DNA from: Limnanthes douglasii subsp. nivea
Taxonomy: Eukaryota; Streptophyta; Magnoliopsida; Brassicales; Limnanthaceae
Assembly (NCBI GenBank): GCA_036936605.1
Contig: JAUPFV010000004.1
Span: 141,652,973 to 141,716,972 of the forward strand
Length of the DNA stretch: 64,000 nt
Reading direction: 5' to 3'
Part shown: positions 12,717 to 24,000 of the stretch, piece after piece
Layout: every line of letters starts with the position of its first letter
Position numbering within the stretch: the first letter of the stretch is position 1
Translations under genes and position numbers: made by a program
The notes under the pieces: generated by a model
The model's database searches: none
The model's input: the letters and a program-made list of their open reading frames with translations, nothing else
Told to the model about the DNA's origin: nothing

Positions 12717-13082
12717 TGATGACGGGGTGTAAATAGAAAAAGAAGCAACGATAGATGAAACCTTAATTCAAGGGTAACATGATGAAACCTTAATTCAAGG
12801 GTAACATGATGAAACCCTAATCTAAGGGTAAAAAATATTGAAATTTGCAGAGATAAAAAATATATTATTCAAAAAACTTATTTAAAACTTAAGGTATATG
12901 AAGCTTTATATAAGAGGTGCATAAAACCCTAAATTAAAATACAAGGAAATAAAATAAATGTGTTAAAATAGAATATAATAAAATCTTAATACAATTATAT
13001 TTGATTTAAATAACATAAGATATTTAGATAAAATAAAATAAAATTAAAAAAGGTTTTTGTTTGGACTTTCTTGGCTACATCA
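12717..13082 (-). repeat. Gypsy LTR (minus orientation), about 366 bp
   Basis: Minus-strand sequence starts TGATGTAGCC and ends CCCGTCATCA. It is longer than its inverted partner partly because a roughly 27-bp unit (GATGAAACCTTAATTCAAGG...) is present three times near 12755-12832 against two in the other LTR. Confidence 0.75.
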
Positions 13083-13312
13083 TTCTACCCTCGTTGACAA
13101 GAATTCGTCCTCGAATTCACAGCACAATCACCATCAACAACCAAAATTATTTTTTTTTATTTTTTTTCAATTATTACATTGAGAATTATAATTGTTGACC
13201 TTATCAGAATAAGATAAATTATTCTCGAGTGTTCCTTATTCAAAGTACATTAAAGTCATCCTGTTGATGAATTGTTTTTGGTTTCGAAAGCATTTTCATA
13301 ATGACACATCAG
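13083..13312 (-). mobile_element. Gypsy pol 3' end upstream of the minus LTR
   Basis: Minus-strand sequence resembles the pol end at 10712-10936 (GAATTCGAGGACGAATTC, then GAGGGTAGAA before the LTR). The LTR at 12717-13082 is therefore flanked by a pol end on one side and a primer-binding site on the other, as in tandem elements sharing an LTR. Confidence 0.6.
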
Positions 13313-13429
13313 TTCTGCACACGTTAAACACGCACATGCAAATCTTGCGTGTCACGCTAATAATAATAATGACACGCCAGTCACACAAATCAATTTTGTA
13401 TTATATTTGATAGTAGAACATTGTTGATG

Positions 13430-13885
13430 AACTTATTATTATATAAATCATATATTTTAATTTAAAATATTATAAGTATGATTATAATTTTATCATTACA
13501 TTTTAAATGTTATTACTACGATTTGGTTATGAATATTATTATTATTGTTATTATTTTATAAATTATAATCATATTTTATAATTCTAACATATTACAAGTG
13601 ATATGATTATAATTTTATTATTACATTTTGTCTATTATTATGAGTTGGTTATAGATATTACAAGTGTTGTAATTAATTTATAAACCAAAATCATATCTTA
13701 AGTTATAACTTTAAATATTATAATGTATATGATTATAATTTTATTATTACAATTTGGTTAGTATTATTATGATTTGATTATTAATATTTTAAGTGGTGTA
13801 ATTTTTTATAAACTAAAACCATATATTATAATTTTCAAATATTATAAGTTATATGATTATAATTTTATTATTACATTTTGATACT
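13430..13885. repeat. 125-bp tandem array, about 3.7 copies
   Basis: The core TATGATTATAATTTTAT starts at 13477, 13602, 13728 and 13852, spacings of 125, 126 and 124 bp. Units are very AT-rich and diverged. The array ends where the hAT pseudogene begins. Confidence 0.85.
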
Positions 13886-13887
13886 TA

Positions 13888-15000
13888 TTATATAGACAAC
13901 TCATTATCAGATTGAGGGGTTTCTCTAAATTCATCGCTACTTAACATTTCTATTTGAACATAGTTAGTAGAAGATCTCCTTCCACCCCTATTGTTATTAC
14001 CTCTTACATTTGAAGTTGTATCTAGTCTATATCTTTCACCATACTTATTATACATATTAAACATAAACTCATATACTTCGGCAATATACGTTGTAGGGTT
14101 AACTGGTTCACGTGGTGGACTATCTTCTGAAAATTCTAAGGCATTATAAAAACATTTAACTAGTAATTCAAATTGGGATTTTCGTGAAAAATGATCCAAA
14201 ATGCACGCAATAGAATAATCCATCGGGATTTGATGCAAATACTTTGTAAACTTTGCTTCCAATTGGGGAAACATGTCTACACATACACTATGAGCTCTAT
14301 ATTCATTCATATGCATGGCAAGATTAGTAATCATGAAAATGGCCAAGTGAACATTAGGATTGTTTTATATAGAAAAGGTTTTAGTTGTATCTTTAAAATA
14401 TTTTTAAAACATTCACATGGTAGCACAATAAACCCAATGTATATTTTCAAGACTTATATTTGGATGAGATCTATTATAAAGTGTAGTAATCTCTTCTTTA
14501 AATACATGAGCACGTACAAGCAACCTATAAGTATAATTCCATCTAGTTTTGACATCTAAAATAATTTTTATATGTTTTCCCATTATCAATAACAAGTGTT
14601 TTAAAATATCTTTTTAACAGTGGAGGTTGTGCAAGATATGACCCATTTTTTTTTATAGGAGCACTATTATATTCCAAAATCATACTTATTCCATCTTTTG
14701 CAACTAATTGAAGTACATCGCACAAACATTTAGTGTGAAACAATATAGGAAACATGGGAGTACAATCATTTTAAAGAAAAGATGTAGCAAAGTAATTCGC
14801 GGATGCATTGTCGAACGAAATATACATAATTTTATTTTTAATTACAAAATTATTCAAGAATTCAACTATAATCTCTCTAAATACTTGTGCGTTCTGAAGG
14901 CCAAGATGTATTTTCAGAATTCGCAGTAAAGTAATCCTAAGTCCAAGGAATATCATCCACCAAACTGAAATTAGTATTACTGGGAGGATAAACATTAGTA
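13888..15000 (-). pseudogene. hAT-superfamily transposase (broken, C-terminal two thirds)
   Basis: Minus-strand pieces in order: MYISFDNASAN (14995-14771), CLCDVLQLVAKDGI (14755-14543), LDVKTRWNYTYRLLVRA (14595-14413), then KFTKYLHQIPMDYSIACILD (14346-13888). These match the RICESLEEPER/DAYSLEEPER-type hAT catalytic region, where SFDNASAN contains a catalytic aspartate and 'D.KTRWNSTY' is a diagnostic motif. At least three frame breaks separate them. The N-terminal BED zinc finger and the C-terminal dimerisation motif are not seen; a stop at 13888 ends the frame after an Asn/Gly/Arg-rich tail. The neighbouring GGATAT cluster could be this element's 5' end. Confidence 0.75.
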
Positions 15001-15450
15001 TTTCTACGTTTTGAAGTTATTTTAAAACTTAAAACAATTTGAGAAAAAAATAAAAAAAAATTGATTTTTTTTTCAAATATGCAATAAAATACTAATCGAA
15101 ACTAATATCGCAATTAATAAACGGTAAATTTAGACTAATACTAACTAATATTACAAATGAAAATGAATTATTTCTTTTTTTAATAAAAATTAACAAATAA
15201 TGACTAATATGTAACTACTAAAACAACCAAATAAGGTGATAAATTATACAAAGCTATTAATTCATCTAGTATAATGTTACCACAATCATCTTTGATTGAT
15301 CATATAAAACAAAGTTTAAGATCGAGAAAAGAAGTAACTAATTTGAAAGTAGAACTAGACTTTCTAGATATTGAAACTAATGTTTTTATAAAACTTGTAG
15401 AGTAAGTAGATATATTTAGAGTAGTAGTCAGAGTGTGTGAGTTTAAGGTT

Positions 15451-15482
15451 GTGTTTCTCCTCTATATATAGGGGAGAAACAC
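15451..15482. promoter_or_regulatory. Palindromic TATA element
   Basis: GTGTTTCTCC-TCTATATATA-GGGGAGAAACAC reads almost the same on both strands (one mismatched pair). It contains CTATATATAG flanked by GC-rich arms. It could act as a core promoter for the minus-strand hAT gene, the plus-strand gene at 15.9 kb, or both. Confidence 0.4.
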
Positions 15483-15514
15483 ACACACAAAATTTAAAAA
15501 TTAAAATTAAAACA

Positions 15515-15742
15515 CCCTTAAATTGGATATCAGAATCTCAAAATCGGATATTTGATACCCGAATCGGATATCTAATCACAAAATTGGATATTCGAATCGC
15601 AAAATCGGATATCCGATTTGGCATGTCTGTAACGGCTAATTTGAATAAACTAGCCATTAACAATTCGGATATCTGAATTGTTTACATCAACAGTAACGAC
15701 TAGTTTAATTAACTAATCATTACTGAAATAAGATATCCGATT
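15515..15742. repeat. Cluster of GGATAT / ATCGGATATCCGAT-type short repeats
   Basis: About eight copies of a GGATAT-centred motif, several as AAATCGGATAT or GGATATCCGATTT, in both orientations over about 230 bp. The region also has two related blocks reading AACGGCTAATTTGAATAAACT and AACGACTAGTTTAATTAACT. Short repeated motifs close to element ends are typical of hAT transposase-binding regions; that role is inferred. Confidence 0.6.

Positions 15743-15773
<31 letters not shown>
15743..15773. repeat. (AAT)n microsatellite
   Basis: About ten uninterrupted AAT/TAA triplets. Confidence 0.95.
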
Positions 15774-15774
<1 letters not shown>

Positions 15775-15941
15775 CTATAAATATACTGCTCCTACCTACA
15801 ATTTTCACACCATCTCTACACTCTACTTCTCTACTTTAAACTACTCTAGCCTATAAATTTCTCGCTCAATTTTTAAACATTAAAAAAAAAGATTTATTTG
15901 TTATATTTTCAAGAAAATCAAAACAGGTCCGGAGAGGTGAA

Positions 15942-17398
15942 GATGATTCGTCATCGTCTAGAAGAAGAGCGGTTTCCAAAATAAGTTCTTCGCATCAAGA
16001 CGTAGAAGAATCCGGGAGTCAAACAATTGAACATCATGGCGAATGAGAGGTTCGTAATCATAACATGTGTGCACCATGAGGTATAGTCAGAGTCTACTCG
16101 GGTATGTATTTGAGGTAAGAAGAACTTATCCAAGTTGAAGGTATGTAAGATATTTTCAAACTTCTTAAAACCTGGAAAGGCTTAGGTTAGTTATATCTTG
16201 ATATGTTCAGTTGTGATTGGTATATCGAATTAGTACAACAATTTTATGTCACTACACGTATAATTGAGAATGATCATCAAGTTCAATTTTAGTTGTAACT
16301 TTCTATAGATTTTTTGAAAGTGATTTTGAAGACGAATTTTTCCTACCGTCTAAAAAATTATATAGTGGTGAAAAATTATTGTTGCTTTCTTTATCAGTTA
16401 TATCTTGGAGTGATGATTGGTTTATGTCCTTCAATGAAATAGTGGAGGTTTTGAGTTATGATCTACCCCAACCAGAAATTAACGATAAACGTAAAGCTGT
16501 AAGAGGTAAAATGGTATCGGGAAATTAACTTTGAAATTGGTTAATAATTGTTATATTCATTCGAGTAACAATTATTCACTACTTTCTTATATTCAAACAT
16601 TTTTAACTATTGTTATTATAAGAAATAAGGGAAGAATTAATTTGGCTAGTTTGATGATTTGGCAAATGAATTTCAAAGTTTGGGGGTTCAATTTACCTTA
16701 TGGGATGATATTAAGTCATCTGCTTGTTAAGAAAGTGGTTGATGTGAGTATGTACACTCCAGTCAAGGTTACGATCAATTGTGTTATAGGTAAGCACTCT
16801 TTAAGATTGCAAGAGATATATTATTGGGAGCGAGAGTTGATATCAAAATAGCAGGCATGTAGTCGTCATTTGCCAATATTGCATGATATATGGGCCGTAA
16901 ACAGTGTTACAAAACCACTAAATCCACCTCATGGATACCCTCAGCAAGAACTGCAGCCGCCGACCGTTCCTAATTCTGGTGGTAGTTCTTCTCAACAACG
17001 ACAACAACAAGGACTTTCCGATCACGAATATGTTGAGTGATCGCATGCTCAGCAAATGCAGTATACCGAGTGGTCGCATAATTAGCACGTAGAGTGGAAT
17101 GGTCTTCATTCACACTGGTAAAGTCAACAAGAGCAATGGCGTGGTCAAAACGAGCAGTGGCATGGTAAACTCGAGCAATTACAGGTTTAAAACGACGAGT
17201 GATATTCTCAATACAAGAAGTGGCGTGTTCAATACGAGCAATGTCATGGTCCATACAAGTAGTGGCATGGTCGATGAGAGGAATGGAATGATCGATTTGC
17301 AGCCTCTCAAGCGGAACAATCCGAATACATGCGACAAATGATGGAGATAATGCATTTGCAAGGTCCACCACCTTCCACAACGAAGATGAAGCTCCTTA
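15942..17398 (+). pseudogene. 'Putative plant transposon protein'-like gene (decayed)
   Basis: Plus-strand fragments in several frames resemble the plant transposon protein family often found as retrotransposon-borne or isolated ORFs. They include NLSKLEGM-type sequence near 16120, WYIELVQQFYV near 16220, and a longer open piece 16531-16851 with HSSNNYSLLSYIQ, MIWQMNFKVWGFNLPYGM and SHLLVKKVVDVS, the 'LPYGM' segment being characteristic. After a stop at 16851 the same frame continues to a Pro/Gln-rich tail (PPHGYPQQELQPP) and then a Trp/Gln repeat region. At least six stops and shifts are present. The family assignment rests on pattern memory and is moderate. Confidence 0.5.
17098..17310 (+). 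repeat. Degenerate short tandem repeat coding Gln/Trp-rich units
   Basis: Variants of GAGCARTGGCATGGTC recur about every 20-42 bp (CAATGGCGTGG, CAGTGGCATGG, AAGTGGCGTG, AATGTCATGG, AGTGGCATGG, AATGGAATG). In one plus frame they read as EQWRG/EQWHG-like units at the C-terminus of the transposon-protein pseudogene. Confidence 0.6.
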
Positions 17399-17399
17399 G

Positions 17400-20300
17400 T
17401 TTTTTTTACATTTGATTGTATTTAACATTTTAATTGTAATGTTTTTCTTTTTTATTTGATTACACAACTATTGTAATGTTTTTCTTTTTTATTTGATTAA
17501 ACAACTATGTTATTTGTTTGGTTTTTATTATTAATGAATTGTTTGTTTTGCTTATATTTTTATTAAATGTTAATTAAATCTCTTTCATTTTTTATTTTGT
17601 TATGCACAAGTAATATATATGTATGCATATACTTATACAATTCTAAGAGCTTTAAAGTAATAGTTAAAATATCTAATAAATTCGAAAATCCAATAAGTTA
17701 TTTAAAACATCTAAACATATACACTTCAAACTTGAAAGATGTAAAGAACTAAAAGATGTAAATAACTAAACTAGAACTATATAATATTTGAAAGATCTAA
17801 AAATTCCAACAAGTATTAGATATTATAAGTTTATACTAGTTATTTTATATTAGAAGTTATTCAAATGTCTAATATTAAATATTAATATCTAGTTATTTAT
17901 ATATTAGTCAAATGATTAATTTTTATATATATTATTTAATATTAAAATTATATATATATATATATATATAATAATTTAAAAATATTGTGTTTAAAAATTT
18001 AAAAACAAATTACATATCTAATAGTTATATATAATAAATAGTTTTTTTTAATACTAAATATATTATCTATAATATTTTAACAATATTACAAACAATATCA
18101 AAATAATAGTACAAGTATTTTATTTACAATATACATATTATAATTAATAAAATTCGATTCAATTAATGCATACAAATTATTTTTTAATAATCGTATAGAA
18201 AATATTTTAAAATATAATGTTTAAATATTAAAATACAATTAGATGTCTAATAGGTAGATATTGTAAATAAATTTTTAGAATATTAAATAAACTATCTGTA
18301 ATATCTAAATATAATAAAAAAATACCACATAAATATCATAAATATTTTGTTTATATTATACATATCTTGATTATCGAAATTCGATTTAATTAGCGCATAC
18401 AAAATAGTTTTAACTAATCGTATAAACTTTTTAATAAACAATAACTTAAATGGGCTATCTGGTGGGTATCTTGTGTAAAATATGACGTATATCCTGCAAC
18501 ACGCTAGTCCTGTTATCTTGTTTGCACGCCTAAGCAGTTGCACGCATAGCACGCACACGCCAGACAGCCACACACTTAAAACTGTAAAATAGGTCACATG
18601 CAACATGTCAGGCACGCACACGCTTAAAATTGTTAAATAGATCGTGGGACTAATGGACGTCCTATTTGCCACCACTACCTAAAGTAACCGCCCAGCAACC
18701 CTTCATCAACTTTCCAGAACCCTATCACCTAAATAACGTCTGACCTAGACCAGCAGCGACACTCGAACCAAAAACCTCACACAAAGGAGTAATGACTAGC
18801 ATTTCACAAGTTCAAACCTAAAGCAACACCAACACTCCAACCTCCGAGCATTGTAAGCTCATATTAAAAGTTACATTTTAGTTTTTTTACTTTCTTTTTA
18901 TATTTAGGATTTATATAGGTTTTAAAATTTTGGTTGTGATTTCAAAGCGAATTTAATTTTTTTGAATAAATTTAGAGTATAAAATTTAATGTTTCTTTGG
19001 GGATGTGTTTTTTACCAAAACCATACGAAGAACATCTTGTTTCTGCACAATCTAGGAGAAAATATGGCCTTCCGCGTCAGACATCTGATGTTGGGCTATT
19101 ACATACACCAATAGTTTGACATATAGATAATATTTTGTGCCAAACAGTATAGCACATACGCCAAACATTTAGCATGCAGATAGTTCTCCACGCCAGACGA
19201 ATGACACCTAGGGTTCTATGCCTATTAGACGTTTAGCGTGGGTCATTTATAAGATTCGAATTTTATCTCGCTTGATACTTTTTTTTTATTTGGTTATTTT
19301 GGTCATGTTTGTCCAGATTTTTTAAAAAAACAACGTTTTTTAAGAGCTAGTATTTTCAAGTAGTTAATATTAAAGTATGAAATCTTGGTATGTAGTTACT
19401 ACTAGAAATGGAATATCATACATGTTCTGTATGCGGTTACTACTAGAAATTGTTAGATGTTTAATATATCAAATTATCAAACTGATTGGTATGTAGTTAG
19501 ACTCTTTGCGACTTGGTATGCAATTAATACTAGAGATAGAATATAATGAGTATGTGTTTACTGTATGAATAACACACATGTTTGGTATGTAGTTAGACTA
19601 TTTATGGCTTGTTATTTATTACTTAAAACAATTGTTGGTTTCCTAAATTAGTGGGTTTTGTGGTGCCTATAGGCTTCTTGATTCGTAGGTTTATAAGAAT
19701 TAAAAAACTTAATTTGTTATTTTCAGGGTGGAAACTAAAATTAGATTATAAAGTGTAGATTATAGAAAATTTATTCTACCGTATTGAGTAACTCATTAGG
19801 GTTTCAGCTGGTAAAGTATCGTAAACCCCGCTTTATCGTATTGTAAGACATCTCCAGGTGGAGATATGCTAAATCACATTATCTCTACCTCTCGAGGAGC
19901 TTCATGGTGATTATGGGAGCCTCATTAAATTATATCTACATCTTCAAACTATTGGGATGAAGTTTTATTATACATTTTGTGAAATATTTTTTATTCGGAT
20001 TCTCTTTATTTTTTGTAAACATTGTATAAATGTCTTATAATACTAATTTTCTAATATGTGTTGCTTTTTATTTGTATTTTACTTGGTTTTATTATAAATA
20101 TTATACAAATGTATTAAGTTATTGTTTTTATAAAAGTTGCTGTTTTTCATTCAGGTTTTAGTTATTTTTGTTATAAATATTACTTCATCTTCTGAATCAA
20201 TTACTTTTGTAATATTTATTGTTTTTGTTTTACCTTAGATTGTCTCAACGCATATATGTTTGATGTTTTGTAACAATTATTTTTTTGTTGGAAAGTCTAT

Positions 20301-21060
20301 CCATAATAAATGAGACATGTGTCTCAACATAATTGGATTCATTCGATTACATTATTCCATAGGTTTTACAACTATAAATTGAACCTAAATGAGAGTATTT
20401 ATCCATCAATTTAAATCTCAAACTAAAGAACTCTTAATGTGACTTGGAAACCAAATTAAAGATGTTTACTTGAGGAGAGAGGTTTTCGCGGTTGAGAGCT
20501 CAATGAAAACTTCTATGTACGAGGTTAATTTTAATGTTTTCATTTGAAAAATTTATCAATTCTATAGTGTCGATCGTGTTCACCACTCATGGTTTCACGT
20601 ATGGAAATAGAATTGAAAGAAAGATGGATTGAGTTAGAGGCTAATGCGTATGAACAAATTCTTGAAGATGAAGATTTTGATGAGTCAACTTGGATTTGAG
20701 TTTAGGGTTAGTGCATTCAATATTTATGTAATTTTTTAATTAACATTTTTAGTTTTAGTAGTTTGTGTTAAAAACTTTTATTCAAGTACTATTCTCAACA
20801 TAAATAGAATATCAATTTTAGACACCAGTAGTTCCAAATTGAAATGAAAAATACATCAAAAAAATGTGTCTAATTTATAATATTGCGCCAAATAAAAATC
20901 ACTCAAGTACAGTATCCAGTCAACTACAGTATCATGTCAACTACAATATCCTGCCAATTACAGTTTCTTACCGTGTAAAGGTTCCTCGCAAGTTAGATTT
21001 TGCTATAAATACCTTTAAAATGTAAAATATTTCTTCATCTACTAAATATCATAAATAATA
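17400..21060. other. AT-rich non-coding region
   Basis: No gene recognised. It contains a (TA)n run at about 17949-17972; a GC-richer patch at 18480-18830 with CACGCACACGC motifs and a possible tRNA-type B box (GGTTCGAGTGTC, minus, 18758-18769); and repeated TATGTAGTTACTACTAGAA/TATGTAGTTAGACT motifs at 19370-19600. A 36-codon ORF at 20589-20699 is noted but not called. Confidence 0.55.
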
Positions 21061-24000
21061 ACACTTTTAATTTGTACGATATGGAACGAACTATTAGAGA
21101 AGATCACCACTTGGTGAAAGCCTTCAAATCTGTTAAGAAGAAACGGCACGAACATAACATTCACTGATTTTTTAATGAAATATTTTGTACATTGTACTAC
21201 AAGTATAGTGTCATAGAGCTCCCTATGAGCCTCCGCATAGTCGTGAACAAGTCTCTACCATGTATAACTATTCAAATTTGGTTTTAACTATTCAGGTTTC
21301 TAACCTCCCATAAGATGAGGGAGAAGCGATAAATATGAAATTTTTTCCGCATTTCAGAAACAACATATGCTTGAATATTTTGACTGATCACCTTCTCAAA
21401 AAATATGTAGAACAATTTGAGTTCCTATAAGTATAAATGCAAGGATATAACTATCCTAGAGATAAATGTATTCTTATGCTCTTAAGTTTTTGTTTAATGT
21501 ATTTTTTTATCTATGTATTTGCTTATGAAGCTTTTCAGTTTATGATGTATCTTCTAATTTATATTCTATATATTTGCTTCTCATGTTTTATACTTTATGA
21601 TGTTTTTCAGTAATTTATAATACTTTTCAGTTTATAATATTTTTTAGTTTATATTCTATGTGTTCGAAGAGTTCATAAACCTACGTTCCAAAATATAATT
21701 CAAGTTGATCAATTTTTAAGTACGTTGATTTAATCGTTTATAAGAATGAATGTTTATAAATTTATGTTTAAAAAATTACCTATTTCCACCAATGGGTGGC
21801 AGAAATAAGGTGAATTTCACCAACGGATGGCGACAATAGGTTGACCATTTTACCAAGTCTCTATTTTTTCCAGTCATCTGCGTTGGGGGAAATTTACTAT
21901 ATGTTCTATGCTCTCAAATAGGTTTATAAAAGTTCATTCTAAAATAAAATTAAATTTATGAGTTGAAAATACAAAACAAGCATGATTAACAAAAAAATAT
22001 AATTGTTGTGGAAAATTGATAAAAGTTGCAGATGACCCAACACTATAGGTATTTTGTTAAGTCCACTATTAATGGGCTCGCATTCTTCAGTTTATACTTC
22101 TAATGGTTTCGATGTCTAATGTTGTAGAAGTAAAAAATAATTAATGCTCTCAAACAATACCAACGACCAAGGTTATCATCTTCTCTAGTAGTATACACCC
22201 ACGTACGATCTACCGGTGGTAAATGTGAACCTTAAACTATATCAACCTATATAAGTAAAATAAAAAGAAACAAAATACATTATATAGAACAAGTATATAA
22301 TTTTAATAACTAAAAACATTTAATATAAAATTTAATTACATACATGAACAAAATGATTTTCATTCACGAAATTGAATACGATCTCTACAAGAAGATCGTT
22401 CGTTGGCACATTGAACATGTAAATAAGTTGTACAACCACGTCACAACTTGGTAACAACATCCATAGGTTTTACAACTATGAATTTTCTTTCCAATATTTC
22501 AACCGGTATAGTTCTTTTTCGACCTCAAGATCTTATTTAGATTAGGCGGAACTAAAATAAAACTCTTTATGAGTTTCTAGTTTGTGTACCAACGATTATC
22601 TAATGAGTTATCATCCACATTTGATGCTAAACAAACCATGAACGATGTCTTTAAACCTAAAAAATTCGTTGGGTTTAATGTTGGTAATTTTGTTTATAAA
22701 AATATACATAAATTGTGGTTTGTCTGATGCATAACTCATGTTCGGTCTGTTAGGTATTGTTTTACCAATATTAGGTAACTTCGTTGGGGTTCGTGTACCG
22801 ATAATAGTTGGTTTTGATTTAATATTATTCGGTGCAATCAGACTTACTTGACCCTTAGATGCAACTCGTGCTTGTTTTATTGTCGGGGGTTTTATGTCGG
22901 ATTAGTACGGAATAATCCAATAGTCATTGTAGCGGTGCTACCAAAAATATCGACCAGTACTCCAAAACTAGCGACTAGTGATCCCATCTTTAAAGTTTCC
23001 ACACTATCTGCATGAGATTAACCACTCTTATTCATCGTATTTGTGCATATAATTATCCATTTTGATAGAAAATCAAGACCAGTTGTATTGCCTTTAACAC
23101 GACCACGATCGCGACCAAGAGTGTGACTGCATATTTTCACATTTTCTAAGGATTCGAAAACAAGAGAAGTATAAAGATCCAAAATCCGTGTAATTTTTTT
23201 AAGCCAATTATTTTCTTCATAAACATCAAACTCACATAGTTTTACATTTAAAATTGAAATGTTAGCTTTGACCTTTTCTTCCCTAGTTAGTTTAACTCAA
23301 GGGAAAATTTTAAGTATTCTCCAATGCTCGTCCGCAATTCGAGTGGGAACATATCTTTAGATTTTTTTGGATGGGCTCTAGTTCGTGTATACATAGTAAT
23401 CTTCGCATACAAATTTTTCACCTTCGGTCTTCTCGTTCTTTTCAACATAATTAGCGGACATTACCGTCAAAGCATTTGGTGATACGTACCCCGTATTAAT
23501 TTGAAAGGTTTAAACTCTTTGAATTTATTAATAAGACACTTGTTAAACTCCATATATTCTTTTGTGTTTGAATGTTGTATTGCAACCAAATCATGAACCT
23601 TTTTCTAAACAAAATTCAAAATTCAACTGGCTTGTCCCAATATATTTCTTCAAAGTAGCATGCGAACTTTACATCCTATTAGACGTCCTATCGTTAAAAT
23701 GTATGATCTTATAAATGTATGCATGAACAACCTTCTTTTATGTTGTGTATTCGCGATTCTAGAACTTAGTTGACCGTCGGCTTGGTTTTTTAACATCCTC
23801 TGTATTTTATTTAACATCTCGCTTATTCGGTCAACAGTGGAGATTCGTGACGTCATTTCCAAAAAATTGTTTGAATTTTTCCCATTTTAAAAAATTGTTT
23901 TCATGTATACATTCCTGTTGATATGTCAATCGTATTACATGTGACTCACGATGAGATATAGTATTTTATGTTATTTAACAAAACAAGTCCATGAACGTGA

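Noticed and set aside
13430..13885. CRISPR-like array
   Set aside because: Units are contiguous 125-bp tandem repeats without spacers, in a plant nuclear context.
18292..18675. 127-codon minus-strand open frame
   Set aside because: No recognisable domain; overlaps short CACGCACACGC repeats and begins in low-complexity AT DNA.
20589..20699. 36-codon ORF MVSRMEIELKERWIELE... with an acidic end
   Set aside because: Protein-like composition but too short, without homology I can name or neighbouring gene context.
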